From: Stappia sp.
Lineage (GTDB): Bacteria; Pseudomonadota; Alphaproteobacteria; Rhizobiales; Stappiaceae
Length of the DNA: 64,000 nt
Assembly (NCBI GenBank): GCA_002722295.1
Contig: PBLF01000030.1
Coordinates: 181,689 to 245,688, forward strand
Reading direction: 5' to 3'
This document shows, one piece after another, positions 8,058-17,506 of this stretch; the stretch's first letter is position 1; each line of letters opens with the position of its first letter. The notes below the pieces were generated by a model. The model was given only the letters and a program-made list of their open reading frames with translations, made no database searches and was not told the origin of the DNA. The translations under genes and the position numbers were made by a program.

Positions 8058-9611
8058 ATGCTCAATGTTCTCCTGATCACCGCCGACCAGTGGCGTGGCG
8101 ACTGTCTCGGTGTCGCCGGCCATCCGGTCGTCCGGACGCCGCACATCGACGCGCTGGCGCGTGACGGGGTCCATTTCTCGCGTCACTACTGCCAGGCGGC
8201 GCCTTGCTCGCCGGCACGGGCCTGCCTCTACACCGGACTCTACCAGATGACGAACCGGGTGGTGCGCAACGGCACGCCGCTCGATGCGCGTCATGACACC
8301 ATCGCGCTGGCGGCACGGCGGGCCGGATACGACCCGACCCTGTTCGGCTACACGGATCAGTCGGTCGATCCGCGCACGGTCACCGGAGACGATCCCTGGC
8401 TGCGCACCTACGAGGGCATCCTGCCCGGCATGAGCGTGCGGGTGCGGGTGCCCGAGGACCACGGGCCGTGGCTGTCATGGCTCGAGGCTCGGGGACACAA
8501 GCTGCCCGATCCACCACAGGACATCTGGCTTCCCGCCGACGGTCCGGCCGATCCGCCTGGGGGACGCCCCGCCCGCTATGGCGAGGACGACACGGAGACG
8601 GCATTCCTGGTCGGGGAGTTCCTGCGCTGGCTTGGCGAGGTGGAGGGCGCGCCGCCCGCGCGGGCGAAGGCGGGTGGGCGACCCTGGTTCGCGCATCTGA
8701 GCTTCATTCGCCCGCATCCGCCCTTCATCGTGCCGGAGCCCTATGCCTCCATGTACGATCCCGATGCGGGGCCTGAGTTTCTCGGCGCCGCGACGCCGGA
8801 AGAGGCGGGCGCGGTCCATCCCTTCCTGGCCTATTCGCTCGACAAGCTCGACAAGGCGGATCTGGTGTGGGGAACGGACGGGAAGGCGCGCGACTGGGAC
8901 GAGGCGACGCGCAGGCGCATCCGGGCCACCTACTGGGGCATGGTTTCCGAGGTGGACGCGCAGATCGGGCGCGTCGTTGCCGAGTTGAAGGCGCGGGGGC
9001 TCTATGACAACACGCTGATCGTGCTCACCGCCGACCACGGCGAGATGATGGGCGACCATCAACTCTTCTCCAAGCTCGGCTTCTACGATCAGGCGTATCA
9101 CATTCCGCTGATCGTCCGCGATCCGCGCAAGCCGGCCCACCACGGGCGCACCGTGGAGGCCTTCAGCGAGTCCGTGGACATCATGCCGACGGTTCTCGAG
9201 GCAATCGGGGCCAAGTGTCCGACGTGGCTCGACGGCCGGGCGCTGACGCCGTTCCTCGATGGCGAGACGCCGGCCGACTGGCGCGAGGCCGTGCACTGGG
9301 AATACGACTTCCGCGAGGTGGCGAGCGGCGAGGCGGAGGCGAAACTCGGACTGCCCATCGACCTGTCCGGCATGAGCGTCATCCGCGACGCGGACGTGAA
9401 ATACGTCCATTTCGCTGGACTGCCGCCCCTGCTCTTCGATCTGGAGACAGACCCCGGCGAGACGCGCAATGTCGCCGACGATCCGGCCTATCTGTCGGTG
9501 CGGCTGCACTATGCGGAAAAGATGCTGGCCTGGCGCACCCGTCACCTCGACCGGCGGCTTACCGGCATCGAGCTGACCGAGGACGGGCCGGTCGACGGGC
9601 GCGAGCGGTAG
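8058..9611 (+). CDS. Sulfatase family hydrolase (possibly phosphonate monoester hydrolase)
   Basis: A 517-residue alkaline-phosphatase-superfamily enzyme. The N-terminal LLITADQWRGDCLG carries a metal-binding Asp, CSPAR at residues 50-54 is the formylglycine-type motif (CxPxR, with Cys50 to be oxidised by a formylglycine-generating enzyme), and TADHGEMMGDH in mid-protein supplies the second Asp-His pair. The length of about 515 residues matches rhizobial and Burkholderia phosphonate monoester hydrolases, so a phospho- or phosphonate diester substrate is as plausible as a sulfate ester. There is no signal peptide, so it is likely cytoplasmic. It ends two bases before the stop of the convergent methyltransferase gene. 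Substrate class is inference. Confidence 0.88.
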   Translation: MLNVLLITADQWRGDCLGVAGHPVVRTPHIDALARDGVHFSRHYCQAAPCSPARACLYTGLYQMTNRVVRNGTPLDARHDTIALAARRAGYDPTLFGYTDQSVDPRTVTGDDPWLRTYEGILPGMSVRVRVPEDHGPWLSWLEARGHKLPDPPQDIWLPADGPADPPGGRPARYGEDDTETAFLVGEFLRWLGEVEGAPPARAKAGGRPWFAHLSFIRPHPPFIVPEPYASMYDPDAGPEFLGAATPEEAGAVHPFLAYSLDKLDKADLVWGTDGKARDWDEATRRRIRATYWGMVSEVDAQIGRVVAELKARGLYDNTLIVLTADHGEMMGDHQLFSKLGFYDQAYHIPLIVRDPRKPAHHGRTVEAFSESVDIMPTVLEAIGAKCPTWLDGRALTPFLDGETPADWREAVHWEYDFREVASGEAEAKLGLPIDLSGMSVIRDADVKYVHFAGLPPLLFDLETDPGETRNVADDPAYLSVRLHYAEKMLAWRTRHLDRRLTGIELTEDGPVDGRER

Positions 9612-9613
9612 CG

Positions 9614-10267
9614 TCAGCTCCGCCGGGCGACGAAATAGGGGACCGAGCGGTTCTTGCCGAAGGTCCGCCGGTCGGTGATCTCGAAGCCCGCCGCCTCGAT
9701 CCGGGCGCGCAGGTCCGCCTCGGTGAGGGCCGTAACCGGCGGAGCCTTGCCGACGAGCTGCAGCACCGGGACCAGCAGACGCAGAAAGACCGACATCTCG
9801 CCAAGACAGGGCGTCTTGGAAATGAAGAGCCCGCTGGGCTTCAGGTGCGCGCGCACACCCGACAGCGTGGCATCCAGATCGCTGACAAGGTGAAGCAGGT
9901 TGAAGGCCAGCACCGCATCCACGGGAGGGTCGAGCGGCCGGTCCTCAGCCGTTGGCGCCTCCTCCCGGCGAAAGGTGACGTTCAGCGGCGCCGGCTTTTC
10001 CGCCGCGATGGCGATCATGGCAGCGGAGATGTCCGTGCCGGTGTAGTCGGCCACATGCGGGGCCAGGCGCAGGGCGGTGCCGCCGGTGCCGCAGCCGATC
10101 TCCAGAACGCGATCGTGCGGCCGCAACACCTCCCGCACGGCAAGGAGCGTCTCCTCCCATGCGGGAGCGTCCCGCACGGGCATGGCGGCGTAGCGTTTGG
10201 CGAGCCTGTCCCAGAAGCGGGCCTGGCGTGCGGTTTTCTCGTCGGTTCTCGCTGCGATGTCCGTCAT
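9614..10267 (-). CDS. Class I SAM-dependent methyltransferase
   Basis: A 217-residue methyltransferase. Motif I is VLEIGCGTGGTALRLAP, with the acidic residue for the ribose at YTGTDISAAM and the post-I region VDAVLAFNLLHLV. The start at 10267 (MTDIAARTDEKTARQARFWDRLAKRYA) gives the normal N-terminal helix; the open frame extends further upstream with an implausible leader. The substrate is unknown; the pattern resembles small-molecule or ubiquinone-type methyltransferases. It lies between the convergent sulfatase gene and a same-strand LysR regulator 72 bases upstream. Confidence 0.88.
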   Translation of the reverse strand: MTDIAARTDEKTARQARFWDRLAKRYAAMPVRDAPAWEETLLAVREVLRPHDRVLEIGCGTGGTALRLAPHVADYTGTDISAAMIAIAAEKPAPLNVTFRREEAPTAEDRPLDPPVDAVLAFNLLHLVSDLDATLSGVRAHLKPSGLFISKTPCLGEMSVFLRLLVPVLQLVGKAPPVTALTEADLRARIEAAGFEITDRRTFGKNRSVPYFVARRS

Positions 10268-10339
10268 GGTCCGCTCTGTCGTCCCTTGCCCGTCCGGTTT
10301 GACAGGGCCATACGGGAGGCGCAAGTCCGCTGGAAGCAA

Positions 10340-11221
10340 TCAGACGAACATCGAGCGGGCGCGTTCGACTTCCTCCGCGATGAAATCGGCCGCGACCCTC
10401 ACCCGGGCGATGTCGCGCACGCTCTCGTGCAGCACCAGCCAGTAGCTGCGGCGGATCACCTTGTCCGGAAGAACCGGCACGAGGTCGGGATCGCGCCGCG
10501 CGATGAAGGCATGAAGAATGCCGATGCCGGCGCCCGCGCGCACCGCCTCGACCTGTCCGAGGGCGGAGGCGATCTCGAAGCGGGGGGTGAAGCCGCGGTC
10601 GATCTCGCCCGCATAGGCAAGAGCCGTTGAATAGACCAGGTCCTCCACGTATCCGACGAGGGCGTGACGTCTGAGGTCCTGTGCGTCCGCCGGAGCGCCG
10701 GAGCGTGCCAGATAGGCGCGGGAGGCGTAGAGGCCCAGCGTGTAGTCGACCAGCTTGCGGGCGACGAGCCGGCCGTGTTCGGGCCGTTCCACCGTGATGG
10801 CGATGTCCGCCTCGCGGCGCGACAGGGAAACCGCCCGCGAGACCGGCACGAGCTGCAGGGTGAGATCCGGGTGGCGTTCGGTCAGGGCGCCGAGACGGGG
10901 GGCGAGGAAGTCGACGCCGAAGCCGTCCGGCGCACCGATGCGCACGGTGCCCGAAAGCGCCACGTCCGCACCGCCGATGCGCGCGCGGGCCGCCTGCATC
11001 TCCGCCTCGACCCGCTCGGCGATCTCCAGAAAACTCTCACCGGCCGAGGTGAGAAGCGAGCCGGTGGTGCGCCGGTCCACCAGCTTGACGCCGAGGTCTG
11101 TTTCAAGTGCGCTCAGACGCCGCGCGACGGTGGCATGGTTGAGGCCGAGCGCGCGGGCGGCGCCGAGGAGCTGGCCGGTGCGCGCGACAGCGAGGAAGAT
11201 GCGGGTATCGTCCCAGTTCAT
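10340..11221 (-). CDS. LysR-family transcriptional regulator
   Basis: A 293-residue LysR-type regulator. The N-terminal winged helix-turn-helix is MNWDDTRIFLAVARTGQLLGAARALGLNHATVARRLSALE (residues 1-40, shown here in outline), followed by the linker helix and the effector-binding domain (FGVDFLAPRLGALTERHPDL). It is transcribed away from mmsA across a 230-base divergent region and upstream of the methyltransferase gene. Control of mmsA or of the methyltransferase is possible but not shown. A short palindrome GCGG-CAAA-CCGC at 11280-11291 in the divergent region is a candidate operator. Confidence 0.92.
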   Translation of the reverse strand: MNWDDTRIFLAVARTGQLLGAARALGLNHATVARRLSALETDLGVKLVDRRTTGSLLTSAGESFLEIAERVEAEMQAARARIGGADVALSGTVRIGAPDGFGVDFLAPRLGALTERHPDLTLQLVPVSRAVSLSRREADIAITVERPEHGRLVARKLVDYTLGLYASRAYLARSGAPADAQDLRRHALVGYVEDLVYSTALAYAGEIDRGFTPRFEIASALGQVEAVRAGAGIGILHAFIARRDPDLVPVLPDKVIRRSYWLVLHESVRDIARVRVAADFIAEEVERARSMFV

Positions 11222-11451
11222 TTCACAAGGGTCCGGCGCCTCTGAACACTCTCGCGACTATAGTATGCGCACAACGGTTGCGGCAAACCGCCTATTGATG
11301 ATTGCAGAAATTAAAGGCAAGACATCACCGTTCACGCTGCCTGCGGCTCGTGTCGCGGGGGCGGACTGGATTTGCCACGTGGCGCCCGGCTATGCTCGCT
11401 CGCCGCGGGAGACAGCGGACTTCAAGCGTCCGCAACCAGGGAGAGACGCTC

Positions 11452-12951
<1,500 letters not shown>

Positions 12952-12956
12952 GCCCC

Positions 12957-12980
12957 GGTCCGGCCCTTGTGGGCCGGACC
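12957..12980 (+). terminator. Strong hairpin directly after mmsA
   Basis: GGTCCGGCCC (12957-12966) pairs with GGGCCGGACC (12971-12980) around the loop TTGT, a perfect 10-bp stem starting five bases after the mmsA stop. No T run follows, so it may protect the 3' end rather than terminate. Confidence 0.6.
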
Positions 12981-13001
12981 GATCGTGCCGGTGGCACGAT
13001 C
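12981..13001 (+). repeat. Hairpin with GGT loop preceding repeat copy 1
   Basis: GATCGTGCC (12981-12989) pairs with GGCACGATC (12993-13001) around GGT, a 9-bp perfect stem. A similar hairpin with the same CCGGTGG apex but a different stem sequence precedes repeat copy 3 (13140-13161), so stem shape is kept while sequence changes. Confidence 0.7.
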
Positions 13002-13009
13002 GGAGGGGC

Positions 13010-13057
13010 GAACGCGGTCGAGGGTAAGCGGGCTTCGGCCCGCGTCGAGACCGCAAC
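13010..13057 (+). repeat. 48-bp structured repeat, copy 1
   Basis: The first of three copies. Inner stem GCGGGC (13028-13033) and GCCCGC (13038-13043) closes on a TTCG tetraloop. The outer stem pairs GCGGTCGA (13014-13021) with TCGA (13045-13048) and CCGC (13051-13054), leaving a GA bulge. The asymmetric internal loop GGGTAA on the 5' side is identical in all copies. Confidence 0.85.
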
Positions 13058-13070
13058 CCGGTGCAAGGGC

Positions 13071-13118
13071 GAACGCGGTCGAGGGTAAGCGGGCTTCGGC
13101 CCGCGTCGAGACCGCAAC
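13071..13118 (+). repeat. 48-bp structured repeat, copy 2
   Basis: Identical to copy 1 over all 48 bases, from GAACGCGGTC to GACCGCAAC, with the same TTCG-capped inner stem. It starts 13 bases after copy 1. Confidence 0.9.
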
Positions 13119-13139
13119 TCCGGTCGGGCACAGTCCGAG

Positions 13140-13161
13140 CCATCGCCCGGTGGGGCGATGG
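13140..13161 (+). repeat. Hairpin preceding repeat copy 3
   Basis: CCATCGCCC (13140-13148) pairs with GGGCGATGG (13153-13161) around GGTG. It holds the same place before copy 3 as the hairpin at 12981-13001 holds before copy 1. Confidence 0.7.
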
Positions 13162-13168
13162 CAGGGGT

Positions 13169-13216
13169 GAACGCGGATCGAGGGTAAGCGGACGCAAGTC
13201 CGCGTCGAGACCCGCT
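13169..13216 (+). repeat. 48-bp structured repeat, diverged copy 3
   Basis: Same architecture as copies 1 and 2, with GAGGGTAAG and GTCGAGA kept. The inner stem is GCGGAC with GTCCGC and the loop is GCAA instead of TTCG. The GC pair to AT pair change on both sides of the stem, and the swap between two stable tetraloops, are what a selected RNA structure would show. Confidence 0.8.
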
Positions 13217-13240
13217 CCGGGAAACCGGGGCGGGTCCTTT
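13209..13240 (+). terminator. Terminator hairpin closing the repeat array
   Basis: GACCCGCTCCGG (13209-13220) pairs with CCGGGGCGGGTC (13225-13236) around a GAAA tetraloop, with one G-T pair, followed by CTTTC. It overlaps the end of copy 3, so the two structures could be alternatives, as in an attenuator; that is inference. Confidence 0.65.
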
Positions 13241-13244
13241 CGTG

Positions 13245-13565
13245 TCAGGCCGTGACATCCTGCGAGGCCGTGACGAGCGCATCGGTCTCGAAATGGCCCA
13301 TGTGCACGAGACCGTCGATTGCGGCGCGGAAATCGGCGAAGGCCTCTTCGCGCGCGAAAGCCTCGGCCGCCGCGCGGGCATGGTCGAGGCTTTCCCATTC
13401 GGCGAGGTCGGCGAAGGTTGCCGATCCACTGCTGTCGCGCACGGCGCGCCAGGACAGGAAGCCCGGCATGGCGCGAATGTGGGGCATGGCCGCACGACGG
13501 GCGCGGGCGGCGTCTTCCGCGTTGCGGACGGTGTAGACAACGAGTTCGAGACAGGTCTGGGGCAT
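13245..13565 (-). CDS. Dimeric alpha/beta-barrel protein (antibiotic biosynthesis monooxygenase-like)
   Basis: A 106-residue protein with the pattern of the ABM/NIPSNAP-type ferredoxin-like fold that forms dimeric barrels: an opening strand CLELVVYTVR, a helix, PHIRAMPGFLSWRAVR as second strand region, FADLAEWESLDHARAAAEAF as strand plus helix, and MGHFETD as last strand. No substrate can be named. The 3' end abuts the terminator of the mmsA repeat array on the opposite strand. The downstream MFS gene lies about 100 bases beyond its start on the same strand. Confidence 0.75.
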   Translation of the reverse strand: MPQTCLELVVYTVRNAEDAARARRAAMPHIRAMPGFLSWRAVRDSSGSATFADLAEWESLDHARAAAEAFAREEAFADFRAAIDGLVHMGHFETDALVTASQDVTA

Positions 13566-13666
13566 GTCGGGTCTCCGTGCTGGCCCCGTCGGGTGGCGGG
13601 GCGTCGGGCACGGATGTAGCCCGTTCCTGCTGACAGCATCCTGTCAGCAGCACGGCGGCTCGCCCG

Positions 13667-14872
13667 TCAGGTGGCCGGGCAGCGGGCGGTCCGTGCTTCC
13701 AGGGCGCCTCCACGCAGGAGGAGGTAGCCGCCGAGCACCATTGCCAGCACAGCGGTTGAAAAGATCTCCGCGGTGGTGACGACCCCGAAGGCACGAACCA
13801 GAAAGCCGGCGCCGATGGCCGGCAGGCTGAACGCCAGGTAGCATTCCACGTAGAAGGCGGCGAGAAGCTCGGCGCGCTTGTCCGGCTCCGCGAGCGGCAG
13901 AAGCGAACGCGTGACGGCGGCGAAGCTTGCGCCGACGCCGAAGCCCGCGAATAGCGTCCCAGCGATCAGGAGCGCCAGGCCTCCCGTCATGATGCCCGCG
14001 AGCAGGAGGGCGACGCCGACGGCGACGCCGACAACTCCGATGTCCCGCAGGCGGGCGGGCGGGCGGCGGCGTTGCGAGAACACGGCGGTGGCTCCGGAGA
14101 GCATGAGAAGGGCGGCGAGCGCCCCGCCGAGGAGTGGGCTTTCGATGCCGGTCGCTCCGGCGGCAACACTCGGGACGAGCGACATGAAGAAACCGCAGAG
14201 TGTCCACAGCGAGGCATTGAACGGGGTCACCCGCAACAAGGCTGCGCGCGACGTTGGCGGAACGGCGATGCGCGGGTCGAGCGAGGCGAGGGCGCCGGGC
14301 CGTCGTGTCCCGGTCTCGGGCGCGCGCAACACGACCAGAACCTGCAGGACGTTCAGCGCCAGGAGCAGCGCATAGATCAGATGGGTCGGGGCGGGCGCGA
14401 GCGCGACAAGCGCACCGGAGACGAGTGCGCCAAGCCCCATTCCCGCAAGCGGTGCCAGGCTGTTGATCGTCGGCCCGCCAGCCTGATCCAGATCGACGAT
14501 CGCCGCTGCGAGGGAACTTGCCGCAAGCCCGGTCGCGATCCCCTGCAGGATCCGGGCGGCGAGAAGCCAGGTCGGCCCGTCCGCGCCCAGGAAGGTCGCC
14601 ATGGCGCAGATCTGGATCAGGAGCGCGGTGACGATCACGGGACGCCGGCCGACATGGTCGGAAAGCGATCCCGCGACGAGCAGGGCCGCCAGCAGCGCGA
14701 AGGCATAGACGGCGAAGATCAGGCTGATGAGCACCGGGCTGACCGCCCAGAGCTGCTGATAGACCCGGTAGAGCGGGGTCGGCGCCGCCGCCGCCGCGTA
14801 GATGGTGCCAAGGGTCAGCGTGAAGGCGAGAGGCCCGGCGCCTTCACGCGCCGGGGACGGACTGCTGGACAT
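13667..14872 (-). CDS. MFS transporter, probable drug/efflux type
   Basis: A 401-residue 12-helix major facilitator. It opens with TLTLGTIYAAAAAPTPLYRVYQQLW and carries the loop 2-3 motif AGSLSDHVGRRPVIV. Such proteins export small hydrophobic compounds. It is divergent from the TetR gene at 14983, and the 110-base space between them has repeated TTGCGTTAG motifs, so TetR control is likely. Substrate not known. Confidence 0.9.
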   Translation of the reverse strand: MSSSPSPAREGAGPLAFTLTLGTIYAAAAAPTPLYRVYQQLWAVSPVLISLIFAVYAFALLAALLVAGSLSDHVGRRPVIVTALLIQICAMATFLGADGPTWLLAARILQGIATGLAASSLAAAIVDLDQAGGPTINSLAPLAGMGLGALVSGALVALAPAPTHLIYALLLALNVLQVLVVLRAPETGTRRPGALASLDPRIAVPPTSRAALLRVTPFNASLWTLCGFFMSLVPSVAAGATGIESPLLGGALAALLMLSGATAVFSQRRRPPARLRDIGVVGVAVGVALLLAGIMTGGLALLIAGTLFAGFGVGASFAAVTRSLLPLAEPDKRAELLAAFYVECYLAFSLPAIGAGFLVRAFGVVTTAEIFSTAVLAMVLGGYLLLRGGALEARTARCPAT

Positions 14873-14901
14873 GGGAGGGACTCCAGACTAAAGCGAAGAT
14901 G

Positions 14902-14952
14902 TTGCGTTAGGTGTAGAGTGCCTGCTACCTAAAAGCAAATATTTTGCGTTAG
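14902..14952. promoter_or_regulatory. Probable TetR operator sites in the MFS/TetR divergent promoter
   Basis: TTGCGTTAGGT at 14902-14912 faces an inverted, slightly altered copy ACCTAAAAGCAA at 14927-14938. A third copy TTGCGTTAG lies at 14944-14952 in direct orientation. The sites fill the short space between the MFS start (14872) and the TetR start (14983). Binding by that regulator is inferred from position. Confidence 0.6.
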
Positions 14953-14982
14953 TGTGGGGCAATCGGCCAGGAGGCGATCACA

Positions 14983-15561
14983 GTGACCAGGGAGCAGGCG
15001 CGCGGGCATGCGCCGACCTTTGCCGGAGCACGGCCGGGCGGGCGCAGCGCGCGGGTTCAGGCCGCCGTTCACGCCGCGACGCGGGAGCTTCTGGATACCG
15101 TGCCGCGCGAGAAGGTCACCGTGCCGGCCATCGCCCAGGCGGCGGGCGTCACGCCCTCGACCATCTATCGTCGCTGGGGGGATCTGCAGGAACTGCTTGC
15201 AGATGTCGCCGTCGAACTCATTCGCCCCGATGACGGACCGGAAGACACCGGGGCGGTGCGGTCGGACCTCGTGACCTGGCTTGAAGACTATGCCGACGAG
15301 ATGTCGTCGGAGCTTGGCCAGCGTCTCCTGCGTGACATCCTGGCGAGCCGCACCGACACCACGGCGGCGCGCTGCTGCGACATGGTGCGCGAGCGCATTG
15401 CCGTGATGGCGGGTCGGGCGGCCGCGCGGGGCGAGGCCTTTCCCGACGTGGAGACTGTGGTCGACCGGCTGGTCGCGCCGGTCATCTACCGGATCCTCTT
15501 CGACGAACCGCCGGGACCCGGTTTCTGCCGTGACCTTGTCAGCGGCCTGCTCGACCGCTGA
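14983..15561 (+). CDS. TetR/AcrR-family regulator
   Basis: A 192-residue regulator with a TetR helix-turn-helix near residues 40-62 (VTVPAIAQAAGVTPSTIYRRWG) and a helical ligand domain with a TetR_C-like pattern (LGQRLLRDILASRTD). It starts at GTG 14983; GGAGG lies at 14970-14974, which decides the start. It is divergent from the MFS gene and probably represses both genes until a ligand binds. It converges with the 605-residue membrane protein gene 12 bases downstream. Confidence 0.9.
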   Translation: MTREQARGHAPTFAGARPGGRSARVQAAVHAATRELLDTVPREKVTVPAIAQAAGVTPSTIYRRWGDLQELLADVAVELIRPDDGPEDTGAVRSDLVTWLEDYADEMSSELGQRLLRDILASRTDTTAARCCDMVRERIAVMAGRAAARGEAFPDVETVVDRLVAPVIYRILFDEPPGPGFCRDLVSGLLDR

Positions 15562-15573
15562 CAGCCCGGTCCG

Positions 15574-17391
15574 TCAGTTGCAGGACGCCGTCGCCATGAC
15601 CTTGACGTCGCTGTCGTTTTCGAACGGCACCAGATGGTAGGTGCGGTTCTTGAACTTGAACTTTCGCGTTCCGGGGCCGCGCCTGCTGCCGACCTCGTTC
15701 AGTCCGAAATAGTCGTACTTGCCGCCAAGCGGGTTCTTGACCCAGTTCGCTTTTCCCGCGGGAGCGTTGTACTCGATCCGTCGCTTGTCGCGGCTGCTCT
15801 TGTCGACGCCGATCGTGAAAAAGTGGCGATCGCGCTTGCAGGGGTTTGAGAGCAGAATGCGCGCGTATCGGTGGCTCTTGTTGCGGCCCATCGGCCTGAG
15901 CGTGACCGCCCCGGAGGGCACATCGCCCTCCTTGGCGCCACGGATGATCCTCTCGTCGCCTTTCGAGAATCCGGCGGCGAGAATGAAGGGCCGGTTGTCG
16001 ACCTGTCCGCGCACCTGGAAGAATCCGGCGAAATAGCTGTTGCCGTTGCTGTATGGCACGCGGAACGTGCCTGTCACCATCTCCTGCGCTCCCTCGCAGT
16101 TCGGATCGACTCTGAGCGGTATGGGTTTCTCGGCGGTCGGTCTCTCGGCGTTCTCGAGCAGCCAGTAGCGGCAGGTCACGCCACGGCGATAGAACTTTTC
16201 GGGGTTCTGGAAGGACATGTTGCGCAAGGTGAGGACGGGCGGGGCCGACTTTTCGGTAAAGCGCCAGTATCCTGCCCTGCCGATCCCGCGCGGTGCGGGC
16301 TTCACGAGCTCGGCAAGTGCGATGGCGGTGTTGGAGCCGTCGACTTTTCCCGTCCAGTAGTGGATGGCCGCGACGTCGACTTCCCAGACGCGCCAGAAAC
16401 CGCGAATGTCCTGATGACCACCGCGTCCGTCCGACTGGGAGGCGGCACGGAAGGCACGGAACGTGACGGTCATCGCGTCAAGGGTTGTGCTCGTCTTGTA
16501 TTCCGGATTGTAGCAAAGGCGAGAGAAAACGGCGTAGCGGTCCGACAGCAGCACGGCCTCGCACGAGCCGATCCGACCGCCGGGAAACTTGATACCCAAT
16601 TGACCGTGTGCGACGAAACGGTCGTCTTCACTCCACCCGAGCGGGTTCGCGCCCACGTCGCGCCGGAGCATGACCTCCTTTGCCAGCGGCCCGTCGTAAA
16701 CCTTGGGCTTGGTCCTCGCCACTGTCTGCTTCTTGCCGCTGTCGCGTCCGGAGGAGGCATTGCCGTTGGACGAGGCCACTTTCTTCTGCGGAGCGGGTCG
16801 GGTCACGGACGCGGCCCCCATGCCCGGATCGAGATCCTTGCCGAAGAACGCGTATCCACCGATCAGCACCGCAAGCACGGCAATGGCGGCCGCGATCCGC
16901 TTGCCACGGCCCTGGGCGGAGCCGGCCTGCGCGGTGTCGTCCGGCGAGGGGCCCCGAGCGGGATCGGCTCGGGATGCCGTCGCGTTTTCGCGGGCGGTAC
17001 CGGCGCTGCCTCCCTGGGAGGAGGGCTCCGGCGCGTCCTCCCATTCTCCGTCGACAATGTCCTCGCCCGCTTCGGCGATGGTGACGAGAACGCGCGGGCT
17101 TGCCAGGCTGTCACCGGCACCGGCCGCGATCATGGTGACACTGCCGGCGAGCGGCGAGCGCATCGCCAGGGTTTTGCCTGTCGCGGTCTTGAGGGTCATC
17201 AGAAGCGCGCCGGCCTCGACATGATCCCCCTGTTTCACGCGCAGGTCACCGACCTGAAGCGGGAAGAGCTTTTCGTCCCGCGGGCTGAATACCTGCCTGA
17301 GCTTGTCCGCTGCCAAACCTGTCCCCCGTCTATGTTCCAGGCTCTTCCGCGCCGCCATGCGGGAAAGCCGTCCGGGAACAACATTAGCCAA
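15574..17391 (-). CDS. Membrane protein with lipoyl-like N-terminus and trypsin-like pseudoprotease ectodomain
   Basis: A 605-residue protein not recognised as a named family. Residues about 38-105 look like a biotinyl/lipoyl-type beta barrel (LFPLQVGDLRVKQGDHVEAGALLMTLK, then SPLAGSVTMIAAGAGDSL), without a modifiable Lys in the usual turn. Residues 118-160 are a low-complexity linker, and 166-183 a single transmembrane helix after GRGKR, so the C-terminus should be periplasmic. Residues 240-500 follow the trypsin fold: Cys277 to Cys293 has the exact 16-residue spacing of chymotrypsin Cys42-Cys58, but the His57 place is Leu292. The NDIAL-like strand is NTAIAL, without Asp, and Cys432-Glu-Gly-Ala-Gln aligns with CQGDS, so Ser195 is Gln. 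A start at residue 12 is possible. The fold call is my own alignment by eye. Confidence 0.8.
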   Translation of the reverse strand: MANVVPGRLSRMAARKSLEHRRGTGLAADKLRQVFSPRDEKLFPLQVGDLRVKQGDHVEAGALLMTLKTATGKTLAMRSPLAGSVTMIAAGAGDSLASPRVLVTIAEAGEDIVDGEWEDAPEPSSQGGSAGTARENATASRADPARGPSPDDTAQAGSAQGRGKRIAAAIAVLAVLIGGYAFFGKDLDPGMGAASVTRPAPQKKVASSNGNASSGRDSGKKQTVARTKPKVYDGPLAKEVMLRRDVGANPLGWSEDDRFVAHGQLGIKFPGGRIGSCEAVLLSDRYAVFSRLCYNPEYKTSTTLDAMTVTFRAFRAASQSDGRGGHQDIRGFWRVWEVDVAAIHYWTGKVDGSNTAIALAELVKPAPRGIGRAGYWRFTEKSAPPVLTLRNMSFQNPEKFYRRGVTCRYWLLENAERPTAEKPIPLRVDPNCEGAQEMVTGTFRVPYSNGNSYFAGFFQVRGQVDNRPFILAAGFSKGDERIIRGAKEGDVPSGAVTLRPMGRNKSHRYARILLSNPCKRDRHFFTIGVDKSSRDKRRIEYNAPAGKANWVKNPLGGKYDYFGLNEVGSRRGPGTRKFKFKNRTYHLVPFENDSDVKVMATASCN

Positions 17392-17506
17392 AAGCTGCCG
17401 TCGCTGTCAGCGCGAATCCGCAAGCATCTTCGGGAGGTTTCCCTTTGCGCCTAGGGAAATGCACGGATAGGCTGGACTGGTTGGGGTGGGATTTCGGAGT
17501 GGATCA

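Noticed and set aside
13010..13216. CRISPR array
   Set aside because: The three 48-bp repeats have spacers of 13 and 50 bases, strong internal stems, and a diverged last copy with compensatory change; there are no cas genes. It is a structured RNA-type repeat.
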